Positions 32,738-39,353 of a stretch of DNA of 64,000 nucleotides are shown piece after piece. A model generated the notes under the pieces. The model was not told the origin of the DNA, did not search any database, and worked only from the letters and a program-made list of their open reading frames with translations. This DNA is from Candidatus Ruminococcus avistercoris (GTDB lineage Bacteria > Bacillota > Clostridia > Lachnospirales > Lachnospiraceae). The stretch covers positions 119,585-183,584 of the forward strand of contig DWVJ01000036.1 in NCBI GenBank assembly GCA_019120315.1, read 5' to 3'. Position 1 is the stretch's first letter. Each line of letters begins with the position of its first letter. Position numbers and translations under genes: made by a program.

Positions 32738-33514
32738 ATGGCGCTGAACAAAGTGGAAATATGCGGAGTCAATACATCCAGACTGCCGATCCTAAGCGAA
32801 GAGGAAAAAACGGAACTGTTCCGGCGGATCAAGCAGGGAGACAAAGAGGCGAGGGAACTCTATATCAAGGGGAATCTGCGCCTGGTTTTAAGCGTGATCA
32901 AACGGTTTTCCAACAGCAGCGAGGCGGCGGACGACCTTTTCCAGATCGGATGTATCGGTCTGATGAAGGCCATCGACAATTTTGACACCACTTTGAACGT
33001 GAAGTTCAGCACCTACGCGGTGCCCATGATTATCGGGGAAATCCGCCGCTATCTGCGGGATAATAACAGCATCCGGGTCAGCCGTTCCCTGCGGGACACG
33101 GCTTACAAAGCGATTTTCGCCAGAGAAAATTACGTGAAAAATCACCTGAAGGAACCGACCATCGCGGAAATCGCGCAGGAAGTGGGGATTCAAAAGGAGG
33201 ATATCGTCTATGCGCTGGATGCCATTCAAAGCCCCATGAGTCTGTATGAGCCTGTTTATACGGAAGGGGGCGATACCCTTTATGTGATGGATCAGATCAG
33301 CGACCGGAAAAACCGGGAAGAAAACTGGATCGAGGATCTGTCGCTGCAGGAAGCCATGGGACGGCTGGGGGAGAGGGAACGACATATCATCGAACTGCGT
33401 TTTTTCGAAGGGAAGACGCAGATGGAGGTGGCCGGAGAAATCGGCATTTCCCAGGCTCAGGTTTCCAGGCTGGAAAAGAATGCGCTGCGGAGTATGAAAA
33501 GTTACTTAAGTTGA
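32738..33514 (+). CDS. sigG: RNA polymerase sporulation sigma factor sigma-G
   Basis: Late forespore sigma factor. About 258 residues, beginning with the diagnostic KVEICGVNTSRLPILS, then region 2 (YIKGNLRLVLSVIKRFSNS), region 3, and region 4 with the helix-turn-helix GKTQMEVAGEIGISQAQVSR. There is no pro-sequence. ATG 32738 follows AGGAGG at 32724-32729. The longer frame to 32693 is not supported. Separated from sigE by the cooS insert, it has its own promoter. Confidence 0.95.
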   Translation: MALNKVEICGVNTSRLPILSEEEKTELFRRIKQGDKEARELYIKGNLRLVLSVIKRFSNSSEAADDLFQIGCIGLMKAIDNFDTTLNVKFSTYAVPMIIGEIRRYLRDNNSIRVSRSLRDTAYKAIFARENYVKNHLKEPTIAEIAQEVGIQKEDIVYALDAIQSPMSLYEPVYTEGGDTLYVMDQISDRKNREENWIEDLSLQEAMGRLGERERHIIELRFFEGKTQMEVAGEIGISQAQVSRLEKNALRSMKSYLS

Positions 33515-33583
33515 AACGACCAAAGAGGCAAAAGACGCAAAAAGGGGAAAAATAAGGAAGAGTAATTCAGGAGGATAAGTGTA

Positions 33584-34405
33584 ATGGAGTCTGTAAAAAA
33601 GAAGTCGAACAATTGGCTTTTACGTTTCCTGCAGGGGATACTGATCGGTACGGGAGCGATCCTGCCGGGTGTCAGCGGAGGAGTGCTCTGCGTCGCTTTT
33701 GGCATTTACGAGCCGATCATGGAGTTTCTAAGCCATCCCATATCAACGTTCAAAAAGAATAAATCTTTGCTGATCAGCGTGATCCTGGGAGGACTTGTGG
33801 GCTTTGTGCTGGTGGCAAAAGTGGTGGAGGTGTTCTTTAACAATTATGCGGTGCTGGCTACGGCCCTTTTTTCCGGACTGATCTGCGGGACGGTGCCGGG
33901 GCTGCTGAGAGGATCTGTGGATGATTCACCCAAAAAAGGCTGGTCCTTTTTCATTGTGACGCTGGCGGTGGCTTTTATCTTTTTTAATATCATGGAAACC
34001 GGCATGGGCGGCAATATCCAGCCCAACTTTGGCTGGTATGTTTTCTGCGGCTGCATCTGGGGGCTGAGTATGATCGTTCCGGGGCTGAGTTCATCCTCTG
34101 TTCTTCTGTTTATGGGTCTGTATCAGCCCATGGCTGCGGGAATCGCCAAGCTGGATATGGCGGTCTGTATTCCGCTGGGAATCGGATTTTTGCTTACCCT
34201 GGCGGCGCTGTCCCGGCTGGTGAACAGTCTGCTGAACAGGTATCACGGTATTATCTCCAAGATGATCCTTGGCTTTGTGATTTCTTCTGTGATCCTGATC
34301 CTGCCCACATCGTTTACAGGCGTTCTCCAGTTTCTGCTGGCGGCCGTCTGCTTTGCCGTCGGTTTCGTGGCGGCGCATCTGATGGATGCCTGGGGTGAGG
34401 AATAA
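33584..34405 (+). CDS. DUF368 (PopT-like) membrane protein
   Basis: The 273-residue polytopic protein has the DUF368 signatures GILIGTGAILPGVSGGVLC and, in the second half, GLSMIVPGLSSSSVLLFMGLY. The two inverted halves each carry a PGxS motif. DUF368 proteins have been reported to recycle undecaprenyl phosphate across the membrane, which would serve wall synthesis; for this copy it is inference. A Shine-Dalgarno site (AGGAGG) precedes ATG 33584. It lies 70 bp after sigG and could be read from the sigG promoter. Confidence 0.88.
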   Translation: MESVKKKSNNWLLRFLQGILIGTGAILPGVSGGVLCVAFGIYEPIMEFLSHPISTFKKNKSLLISVILGGLVGFVLVAKVVEVFFNNYAVLATALFSGLICGTVPGLLRGSVDDSPKKGWSFFIVTLAVAFIFFNIMETGMGGNIQPNFGWYVFCGCIWGLSMIVPGLSSSSVLLFMGLYQPMAAGIAKLDMAVCIPLGIGFLLTLAALSRLVNSLLNRYHGIISKMILGFVISSVILILPTSFTGVLQFLLAAVCFAVGFVAAHLMDAWGEE

Positions 34406-34416
34406 CCGGCGCCGGT

Positions 34417-34445
34417 TTGAAAAAAGGGCCGGGTCATGGTAATAT
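34417..34445 (+). promoter_or_regulatory. Promoter of nrdR
   Basis: TTGAAA at 34417-34422 and TAATAT at 34440-34445 with a 17-bp spacer, 33 bp before the nrdR start. Confidence 0.6.
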
Positions 34446-34478
34446 AGTCCATATCAGTTTTGGAGGATAAGTGCAGTT

Positions 34479-34928
34479 ATGAGATGCCCATTTTGTAATC
34501 AGGATAATACAAGAGTGGTGGATTCCAGGCCGGTGGAGGACAGCAACGCCATCCGCAGAAGAAGGATGTGCGACGCCTGCGGCAAACGGTTTACCACTTA
34601 TGAAAAAGTAGAGACGATCCCGCTGATTGTTATCAAAAAGGATCAGAACAGGGAACCGTACGACCGGGCCAAAATCGAGGCCGGCGTCCTGCGGGCCTGT
34701 CATAAACGTCCCATTCCCACCGAAAAGATCACGGAACTGGTGGATTCTGTGGAGACGGAGATTTTCAATAAAGAGTTAAGGGAGATTTCCAGCAGCGAGA
34801 TCGGCGAGATGGTGATGGATCGGCTGAAAGATCTGGAGGCGGTGGCCTATGTAAGATTCGCTTCCGTCTACCGGGAATTCAAGGACGTCAATACTTTTAT
34901 GGACGAACTGAAAAAGATCCTGAAATAA
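34479..34928 (+). CDS. nrdR: Transcriptional repressor NrdR
   Basis: Zinc-ribbon plus ATP-cone protein that represses ribonucleotide reductase operons when dATP is bound. The 149 residues begin with MRCPFCNQDNTRVVDSR, and the second Cys pair lies in CDACGKRF. The ATP-cone runs from IPLIVIKKD to the YVRFASVYREF segment. Length and ends are exactly those of the family. No nrd operon and no recognisable NrdR box pair was seen in the window. Confidence 0.96.
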   Translation: MRCPFCNQDNTRVVDSRPVEDSNAIRRRRMCDACGKRFTTYEKVETIPLIVIKKDQNREPYDRAKIEAGVLRACHKRPIPTEKITELVDSVETEIFNKELREISSSEIGEMVMDRLKDLEAVAYVRFASVYREFKDVNTFMDELKKILK

Positions 34929-34938
34929 GTAGAAATAG

Positions 34939-34967
34939 TTGCCCTTTTTCGGGTCATGTGATATAAT
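34939..34967 (+). promoter_or_regulatory. Promoter of the TrpXYZ-type ABC operon
   Basis: TTGCCC at 34939-34944 and TATAAT at 34962-34967 with a 17-bp spacer, 67 bp before the first gene. Confidence 0.65.
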
Positions 34968-35034
34968 TCACATATTATGGATTGCCGCTTTAAATCGACA
35001 AAGCGGAAAAGCTATATGAGAAAGGAAGGAAACG

Positions 35035-36090
35035 ATGAAAAACAAAACAGTGAAAAAGATTCTGGCTGTGGCTCTTTCGACGGTGATGGCAGCGGGTATG
35101 CTGGCCGGATGCGGTTCCAAGGACACACAGGAGCAGGCTTCTGAACCGGCTCAGGAGGAATCGGCAGACACAGAGGCGGAAGAAGAGACCACAGAGGAAA
35201 GCGCTGGCGAAGCCGGCGGTGAGACATATAAGATCGGTGTGATCCAGTATACCCAGCATGACGCGCTGGATGCCAGCAACGAAGGTTTCTTTGCGGCGCT
35301 GGACGAGATGGGGATCTCCTACGAGGCGGATCAGCAGAACGCGGCCGGTGAGACGGCTTCCTGCCAGACGATTTCCCAGACTCTGGTAAACGATCAGAAT
35401 GATCTGATCTTTGCCATCGGAACACCGGCGGCACAGGCTGTGGCCGGCGTGACCTCGGATATTCCCATCGTACTGACGGCGGTGACAGATCCGGCAGAGT
35501 CCGGTCTGGTGGAATCCAATGAAGCTCCCGGCGGGAATGTAACGGGAACTTCCGACCTGACGCCGGTAGCGGAGCAGATCGATCTGCTTAAACAGATTCT
35601 GCCGGATGCCAAGAATGTGGGAATCCTTTACTGTTCCGCGGAGTCCAACTCTGAGATCCAGGCTTCCATGGCCCGCGAAGCATGCGAGGAACTGGGAATG
35701 ACTGCGGAGGACTACACGGTGTCTTCCTCCAATGAGATCCAGACGGTAGTAGAGTCCGCCATCGGAAAAGTGGATGCGCTCTATGCCCCCACGGATAACG
35801 TTATCGCAGCCGGTATGGCGACGGTAGGTATGGTTGCCAGCGACAATGGCATTCCGGTGATCTGCGGCGAAAGCGGCATGGTGAATGAAGGCGGACTGGC
35901 CACCTACGGCATCGACTATTATGAGCTGGGCTATATGGCAGGCCAGATGGCCGCCGAGATCCTGGTGGACGGCAAAAACCCGGCCGAGATGCCGATTGAA
36001 TATCTGGATGCGGATAAATGCGAACTGGCAGTCAACGAAGAAACTGCCGCTGCACTGCAGCTTGATCTTTCCTCACTGGAAGAGGAATAA
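35035..36090 (+). CDS. ABC transporter substrate-binding lipoprotein (TrpX-like)
   Basis: The lipoprotein signal peptide ends in LAGC, with the lipid-modified Cys about residue 26. An acidic Glu/Thr-rich linker of about 40 residues follows, then a periplasmic-binding fold of the PF04392 type (YKIGVIQYTQHDALDASNEG, IFAIGTPAAQAV, YAPTDNVIAAGM). Members import aromatic amino acids or other small metabolites; the ligand here is not readable. It is the first gene of a three-gene operon. No T-box or riboswitch was seen upstream. Confidence 0.86.
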   Translation: MKNKTVKKILAVALSTVMAAGMLAGCGSKDTQEQASEPAQEESADTEAEEETTEESAGEAGGETYKIGVIQYTQHDALDASNEGFFAALDEMGISYEADQQNAAGETASCQTISQTLVNDQNDLIFAIGTPAAQAVAGVTSDIPIVLTAVTDPAESGLVESNEAPGGNVTGTSDLTPVAEQIDLLKQILPDAKNVGILYCSAESNSEIQASMAREACEELGMTAEDYTVSSSNEIQTVVESAIGKVDALYAPTDNVIAAGMATVGMVASDNGIPVICGESGMVNEGGLATYGIDYYELGYMAGQMAAEILVDGKNPAEMPIEYLDADKCELAVNEETAAALQLDLSSLEEE

Positions 36091-36112
36091 GAAGATAAAC
36101 CCGATAAAGAAG

Positions 36113-36141
36113 GCCAAGGGAGCAGCGGATGCTCCCTTGGC
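36113..36141 (+). terminator. Intercistronic hairpin between binding protein and permease
   Basis: Perfect 11-bp arms GCCAAGGGAGC (36113-36123) and GCTCCCTTGGC (36131-36141) with only a short, weak T stretch after it. It may attenuate or stabilise mRNA so that binding protein exceeds membrane components. Confidence 0.7.
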
Positions 36142-36173
36142 GTTTCTACAGGCAGTTTAGGAGGAAATAAAAA

Positions 36174-37088
36174 ATGAGTGGGTTTTTACTTTCCATGCAG
36201 GGCGCCGTTTCCCAGGGCGTTCTCTGGGGAATCATGGTACTGGGCGTGTACATCACTTATAAGATACTGAATATTGCCGACCTGACGGTGGATGGAAGCT
36301 TTGCCCTGGGCGGCTGCGTCTGCGCCACGCTGATCGTGGAGGGAGGCTGGAATCCCCTGGCGGCTCTGGTGATTTCTCTGGCAGCCGGTCTGCTGGCGGG
36401 AGCTGTGACTGGATTTTTACATACGGTTTTTGAAATCCCTGCCATCCTTGCGGGGATTCTGACACAGATTTCCCTGTGGTCCATAAACTTAAGAATCATG
36501 GGCGGCAAAAGCAACGTTCCGCTGCTGAAATCAGATACGATTTTTTCCTGGCTGGTGGATGCCACAGGGCTTTCCCAGTCGATGGTGAGCCTGATCATCG
36601 GCATCGTGTTTGCTGTGGCGCTGATCATTTTCCTTTACTGGTTCTTCGGGACGGAATTAGGAGCGGCGCTTCGCGCGACAGGAGATAATGAAGATATGAT
36701 CCGCGCTCTGGGCGTAAATATCAAGAAAACGAAAATGCTGGCGCTGATGATCAGCAACGGTCTGGTGGCCCTTTCCGGAGGATTGGTCTGCGAGAGTCAG
36801 AAGTACGGCGATATCAACAACGGTACCGGCGCCATCGTGATCGGCCTGGCAGCCATCGTCATCGGCGACGTGCTTCTGGGGCGGCTGCGCTCTTTCGGCA
36901 GCAAACTGACTTCTGCGGTGGTGGGTTCTGTAGTCTATTTCCTCATCCGCGCCATCGTTTTGCAGATGGGTATGGATGCCAACGATATGAAGCTGCTTTC
37001 CGCCATCATCGTGGCGCTGGCACTGTGCGTTCCGGTGGCAGTGGATAAATGGAAGCTGAGACGCTCCTATGCGGAAGGGGGAAAATAA
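36174..37088 (+). CDS. ABC transporter permease (TrpY-like)
   Basis: The 304-residue protein has about eight hydrophobic segments and belongs to the branched-chain/TrpY permease family. Recognisable parts are the N-terminal VYITYKILNIADLTVDGSF and the coupling region ALRATGDNEDMIRALGVN. A strong AGGAGG precedes ATG 36174. It pairs with the ATPase starting three bases after its stop codon. Confidence 0.88.
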   Translation: MSGFLLSMQGAVSQGVLWGIMVLGVYITYKILNIADLTVDGSFALGGCVCATLIVEGGWNPLAALVISLAAGLLAGAVTGFLHTVFEIPAILAGILTQISLWSINLRIMGGKSNVPLLKSDTIFSWLVDATGLSQSMVSLIIGIVFAVALIIFLYWFFGTELGAALRATGDNEDMIRALGVNIKKTKMLALMISNGLVALSGGLVCESQKYGDINNGTGAIVIGLAAIVIGDVLLGRLRSFGSKLTSAVVGSVVYFLIRAIVLQMGMDANDMKLLSAIIVALALCVPVAVDKWKLRRSYAEGGK

Positions 37089-37090
37089 AC

Positions 37091-37885
37091 ATGCTGAAGC
37101 TGACAGGGGTACAGAAAACCTTTAATAAAGGGACCATCAATGAAAAGAAAGCGCTGACGGGAATCGATCTCCATCTGAAAGAAGGAGATTTTGTGACCAT
37201 CATCGGCGGAAACGGCGCCGGGAAATCCACTATGCTGAATATGATTGCCGGGGTTTATCCCATCGATGCGGGCAGGATTATCCTGGACGGAGAAGACGTC
37301 TCCAGGGCTCCGGAGCATAAAAGGGCCAAATTCCTGGGAAGGGTGTTCCAGGATCCCATGAAGGGTACGGCCGCCACCATGGAAATCCAGGAAAACCTGG
37401 CGCTGGCATACCGAAGAGGGCAGAAAAGAGGGCTGCGCTGGGGCATCACCAAGGCAGAGCGCCAGCGGTATTATGAAGAACTGAAAACACTGGGGCTTGG
37501 TCTGGAAGAACGGATGACCTCCAAGGTGGGCCTGCTTTCCGGCGGTCAGCGTCAGGCGCTGACACTTTTGATGGCGTCCCTGCAAAAACCAAAGCTGCTG
37601 CTGCTGGATGAGCATACGGCGGCTCTGGATCCCAAGACGGCGGCCAAGGTGCTGGAGCTTACGGAGGAGATTATCCGCGAGCATCATCTGACAGCCATGA
37701 TGGTGACCCATAATATGAAAGACGCCATTCGTTTGGGGAACCGTCTGATCATGATGCATGAAGGGCGGATCATTTACAATGTGAGCGGAGAAGAAAAGCA
37801 GAAACTGAAAGTGGAGGATCTGCTGGAGAAATTCGGACAGGCCAGCGGCGGTGAATTCGCCAACGACCGGATGATGCTGGCATAA
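37091..37885 (+). CDS. ABC transporter ATP-binding protein (TrpZ-like)
   Basis: The 264-residue ATPase has Walker A GGNGAGKST, the signature LLSGGQRQAL, Walker B LLLLDEHTAALD and the switch His in MVTHN. Inside the Walker B region the usual Glu-Pro is Glu-His. ATG 37091 is used, with AAGGGGGA upstream; the longer frame overlaps the permease. It ends the operon; a palindromic regulatory site follows. Confidence 0.9.
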   Translation: MLKLTGVQKTFNKGTINEKKALTGIDLHLKEGDFVTIIGGNGAGKSTMLNMIAGVYPIDAGRIILDGEDVSRAPEHKRAKFLGRVFQDPMKGTAATMEIQENLALAYRRGQKRGLRWGITKAERQRYYEELKTLGLGLEERMTSKVGLLSGGQRQALTLLMASLQKPKLLLLDEHTAALDPKTAAKVLELTEEIIREHHLTAMMVTHNMKDAIRLGNRLIMMHEGRIIYNVSGEEKQKLKVEDLLEKFGQASGGEFANDRMMLA

Positions 37886-37925
37886 AAACGGACGGAAATG
37901 CCGTATAAAACCAAAAGGAAAGTTA

Positions 37926-37977
37926 TTGACATATGCCGGATATGGGTGTACAGTATACCTATATCCGGCATATGTCA
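37926..37977 (+). promoter_or_regulatory. Promoter embedded in a 17-bp perfect palindrome, ahead of the DUF134 gene
   Basis: TGACATATGCCGGATAT at 37927-37943 and its exact inverse at 37961-37977 flank a 17-bp centre. The left arm supplies the -35 TTGACA (37926-37931), and TACAGT at 37949-37954 is the -10 at 17 bp. There is no T run, so a terminator is unlikely. The DUF134 protein, a helix-turn-helix family, is the obvious candidate to bind here. Confidence 0.72.
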
Positions 37978-37994
37978 GAAAAGGAGTGATTTCT

Positions 37995-38384
37995 TTGCCA
38001 AGACCCTGTAAAAGAAGGCGGATCTGCGAGATGCCGAAGCACTGCAGTTTTGGCCCGATGGGAGAAAATCTGCAGGATCGTCCCGTGATTCTGCTGGCGG
38101 TGGATGAGTATGAAACCATCCGTCTGATCGATCTGGAAAACCTGAACCAGGAGGAATGCGCCGGCAGGATGGGCGTAGCCAGGACCACGGTGCAGGCCAT
38201 TTACAATTCTGCCAGGAAAAAACTGGCTCAGTGTCTGGTGGAAGGGAAAGAACTGCGGGTGGACGGCGGAGATTACGTGCTCTGTGAAGGAGAACTGACA
38301 GGATGCCACTGCAGGCGGTGTCACGCCGGCGGAAAAAATAATAAGCTTGGAGGCGGTATCAGTGAGAGTAGCAGTAACTTATGA
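37995..38384 (+). CDS. DUF134 helix-turn-helix protein
   Basis: About 129 residues. It begins PRPCKRRRICEMPKHCSFGP, the family's Cys-containing N-terminus, and contains VDEYETIRLIDLENLNQEECAGRMGVARTTVQ as a sigma-70 region-4-like helix-turn-helix. A Cys-rich end (CEGELTGCHCRRCHAGG) suggests metal binding. TTG 37995 follows AGGAG at 37982-37986. Genes of this family are commonly paired with the NifX/NifB-like protein next door, with which it overlaps by 23 bp. Confidence 0.85.
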   Translation: MPRPCKRRRICEMPKHCSFGPMGENLQDRPVILLAVDEYETIRLIDLENLNQEECAGRMGVARTTVQAIYNSARKKLAQCLVEGKELRVDGGDYVLCEGELTGCHCRRCHAGGKNNKLGGGISESSSNL

Positions 38385-38769
38385 AAACGGGGAAGTATAT
38401 CAGCATTTTGGCCATACGGAGCAGTTTAAAATCTATGTGACGGAAGAAAAAGAGATCCTTTCTTCTGAGATAGTGGATACCAATGGCAGCGGCCATGGCG
38501 CTCTGGCCGGCATGCTTTCCGGCCAGAAGGTGGATACGCTGATCTGCGGCGGTATCGGGCAGGGAGCCAAAGATGCCCTGGCACAGGCAGGCATCAGCCT
38601 TTACGGCGGCGTAACCGGCGGCGCGGATGCGGCGGTGAAAGCTTTTTTGGAAGGAAACCTTTCTTATAATCCGGATGTGGCCTGCAGTCATCATGAGAAT
38701 GGCCATGAGCATCATGGTGATTGCGGCCACGGCGGCGGAGAGTGCCGGCACGGCCGCTGCGGAAAGTGA
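38362..38769 (+). CDS. NifX/NifB-like dinitrogenase iron-molybdenum cofactor family protein
   Basis: About 135 residues with the family opening MRVAVTYENGEVYQHFGHTEQF (first residue from GTG 38362) and GGIGQGAKDALAQAGISLYGG. The C-terminal 30 residues are rich in His and Cys (HHENGHEHHGDCGHGGG), a likely metal-binding tail. GGAGG at 38349-38353 supports the GTG start inside the end of the DUF134 gene. No nitrogenase genes are present, so the bound cofactor is unknown. Confidence 0.85.
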   Translation: MRVAVTYENGEVYQHFGHTEQFKIYVTEEKEILSSEIVDTNGSGHGALAGMLSGQKVDTLICGGIGQGAKDALAQAGISLYGGVTGGADAAVKAFLEGNLSYNPDVACSHHENGHEHHGDCGHGGGECRHGRCGK

Positions 38770-38794
38770 CATGGATTGAGAGAATACGTCTTTT

Positions 38795-38817
38795 TGATAT
38801 AACAGATTGTTATATCA
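38795..38817. repeat. Perfect 10-bp inverted repeat
   Basis: TGATATAACA and TGTTATATCA flank GAT. It lies between the NifX-like stop and its terminator. It is too AT-rich and lacks the T run of a terminator, so it may be an operator or RNA hairpin of unknown role. Confidence 0.6.
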
Positions 38818-38828
38818 TGAACCAGATG

Positions 38829-38864
38829 AAATCAGCGGAAAGCTATTTTTCCGCTGATTTTTTT
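38829..38864 (+). terminator. Intrinsic terminator after the NifX-like gene
   Basis: AAATCAGCGGAAA (38829-38841) pairs with TTTCCGCTGATTT (38848-38860), followed by a run of T's. Confidence 0.9.
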
Positions 38865-38954
38865 GTGGAGAAAGAGAGAAGAATCTGCAGTTTTTCCTGT
38901 TTCAGGGCGGTCATAAGGTATAACAAATTGGAATACGACAAATCGGGCAAAATG

Positions 38955-38983
38955 TAGACATAACCCAGCGCCGATGCTATAAT
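38955..38983 (+). promoter_or_regulatory. Promoter of the cobalamin-riboswitch operon
   Basis: TAGACA at 38955-38960 and TATAAT at 38978-38983 with a 17-bp spacer, 35 bp ahead of the aptamer. The whole gap 38770-39353 is explained by terminator, promoter, riboswitch and a second terminator. Confidence 0.75.
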
Positions 38984-39017
38984 AAACCATCATAAAGTCG
39001 GCGGTTACGCCATGGGG

Positions 39018-39173
39018 AATAAGTTCAGACGCGGTCTGATTAAAAGGGAATCCGGTGAGAATCCGGAGCGATCCCGTCACTGTATTAGCTGGTTCAAAGC
39101 ACGATGCCACTGGGGTGTCTACCCTGGGAAGGCGCTGAGAATGAGAATGCTTAAGTCAGGAGACCTGCTTATT
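39018..39173 (+). promoter_or_regulatory. Cobalamin (B12) riboswitch aptamer
   Basis: The conserved parts stand in order: AAAAGGGAATCCGGTG, GAGAATCCGGAGCGATCCCG, TCACTGTA, GATGCCACTGG, a GGGAAGGC segment, GAATG, and the B12 box AAGTCAGGAGACCTGC at 39153-39168. AATAAG (39018-39023) can pair with CTTATT (39168-39173) as P1. Family knowledge: such aptamers bind adenosyl- or methylcobalamin-type ligands and turn genes off. It precedes an Opp/Nik-type transporter operon. Confidence 0.94.
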
Positions 39174-39286
39174 TTTCAGCAAAGATTCCTGCGGAAGACG
39201 GGAAATCTTTATTCTATCATGAAAGTGTTATTTTGCCCGGAAAGAAGAGCAGTATAACGGTATTTTTTTGTGTGGATAAGATGATC

Positions 39287-39317
39287 AGATCTGATGCGGG
39301 ACATCAGATCTTTTTTT
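39287..39317 (+). terminator. Riboswitch expression-platform terminator
   Basis: AGATCTGATG (39287-39296) pairs perfectly with CATCAGATCT (39302-39311) around CGGGA and is followed by seven T's. It stands 36 bp before the first gene and is presumably formed when cobalamin is bound. Confidence 0.88.
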
Positions 39318-39353
39318 GCGGCTTTGTGAAAAAAAGAGAAAGAGGAAGGAAAA

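Noticed and set aside
37927..37977. The palindrome ahead of the DUF134 gene as a transcription terminator
   Set aside because: No T run after it, and promoter hexamers lie inside.
39012..39257. A short plus-strand open frame between the NifX-like gene and the binding protein
   Set aside because: It coincides with the cobalamin aptamer, whose conserved elements explain the sequence.
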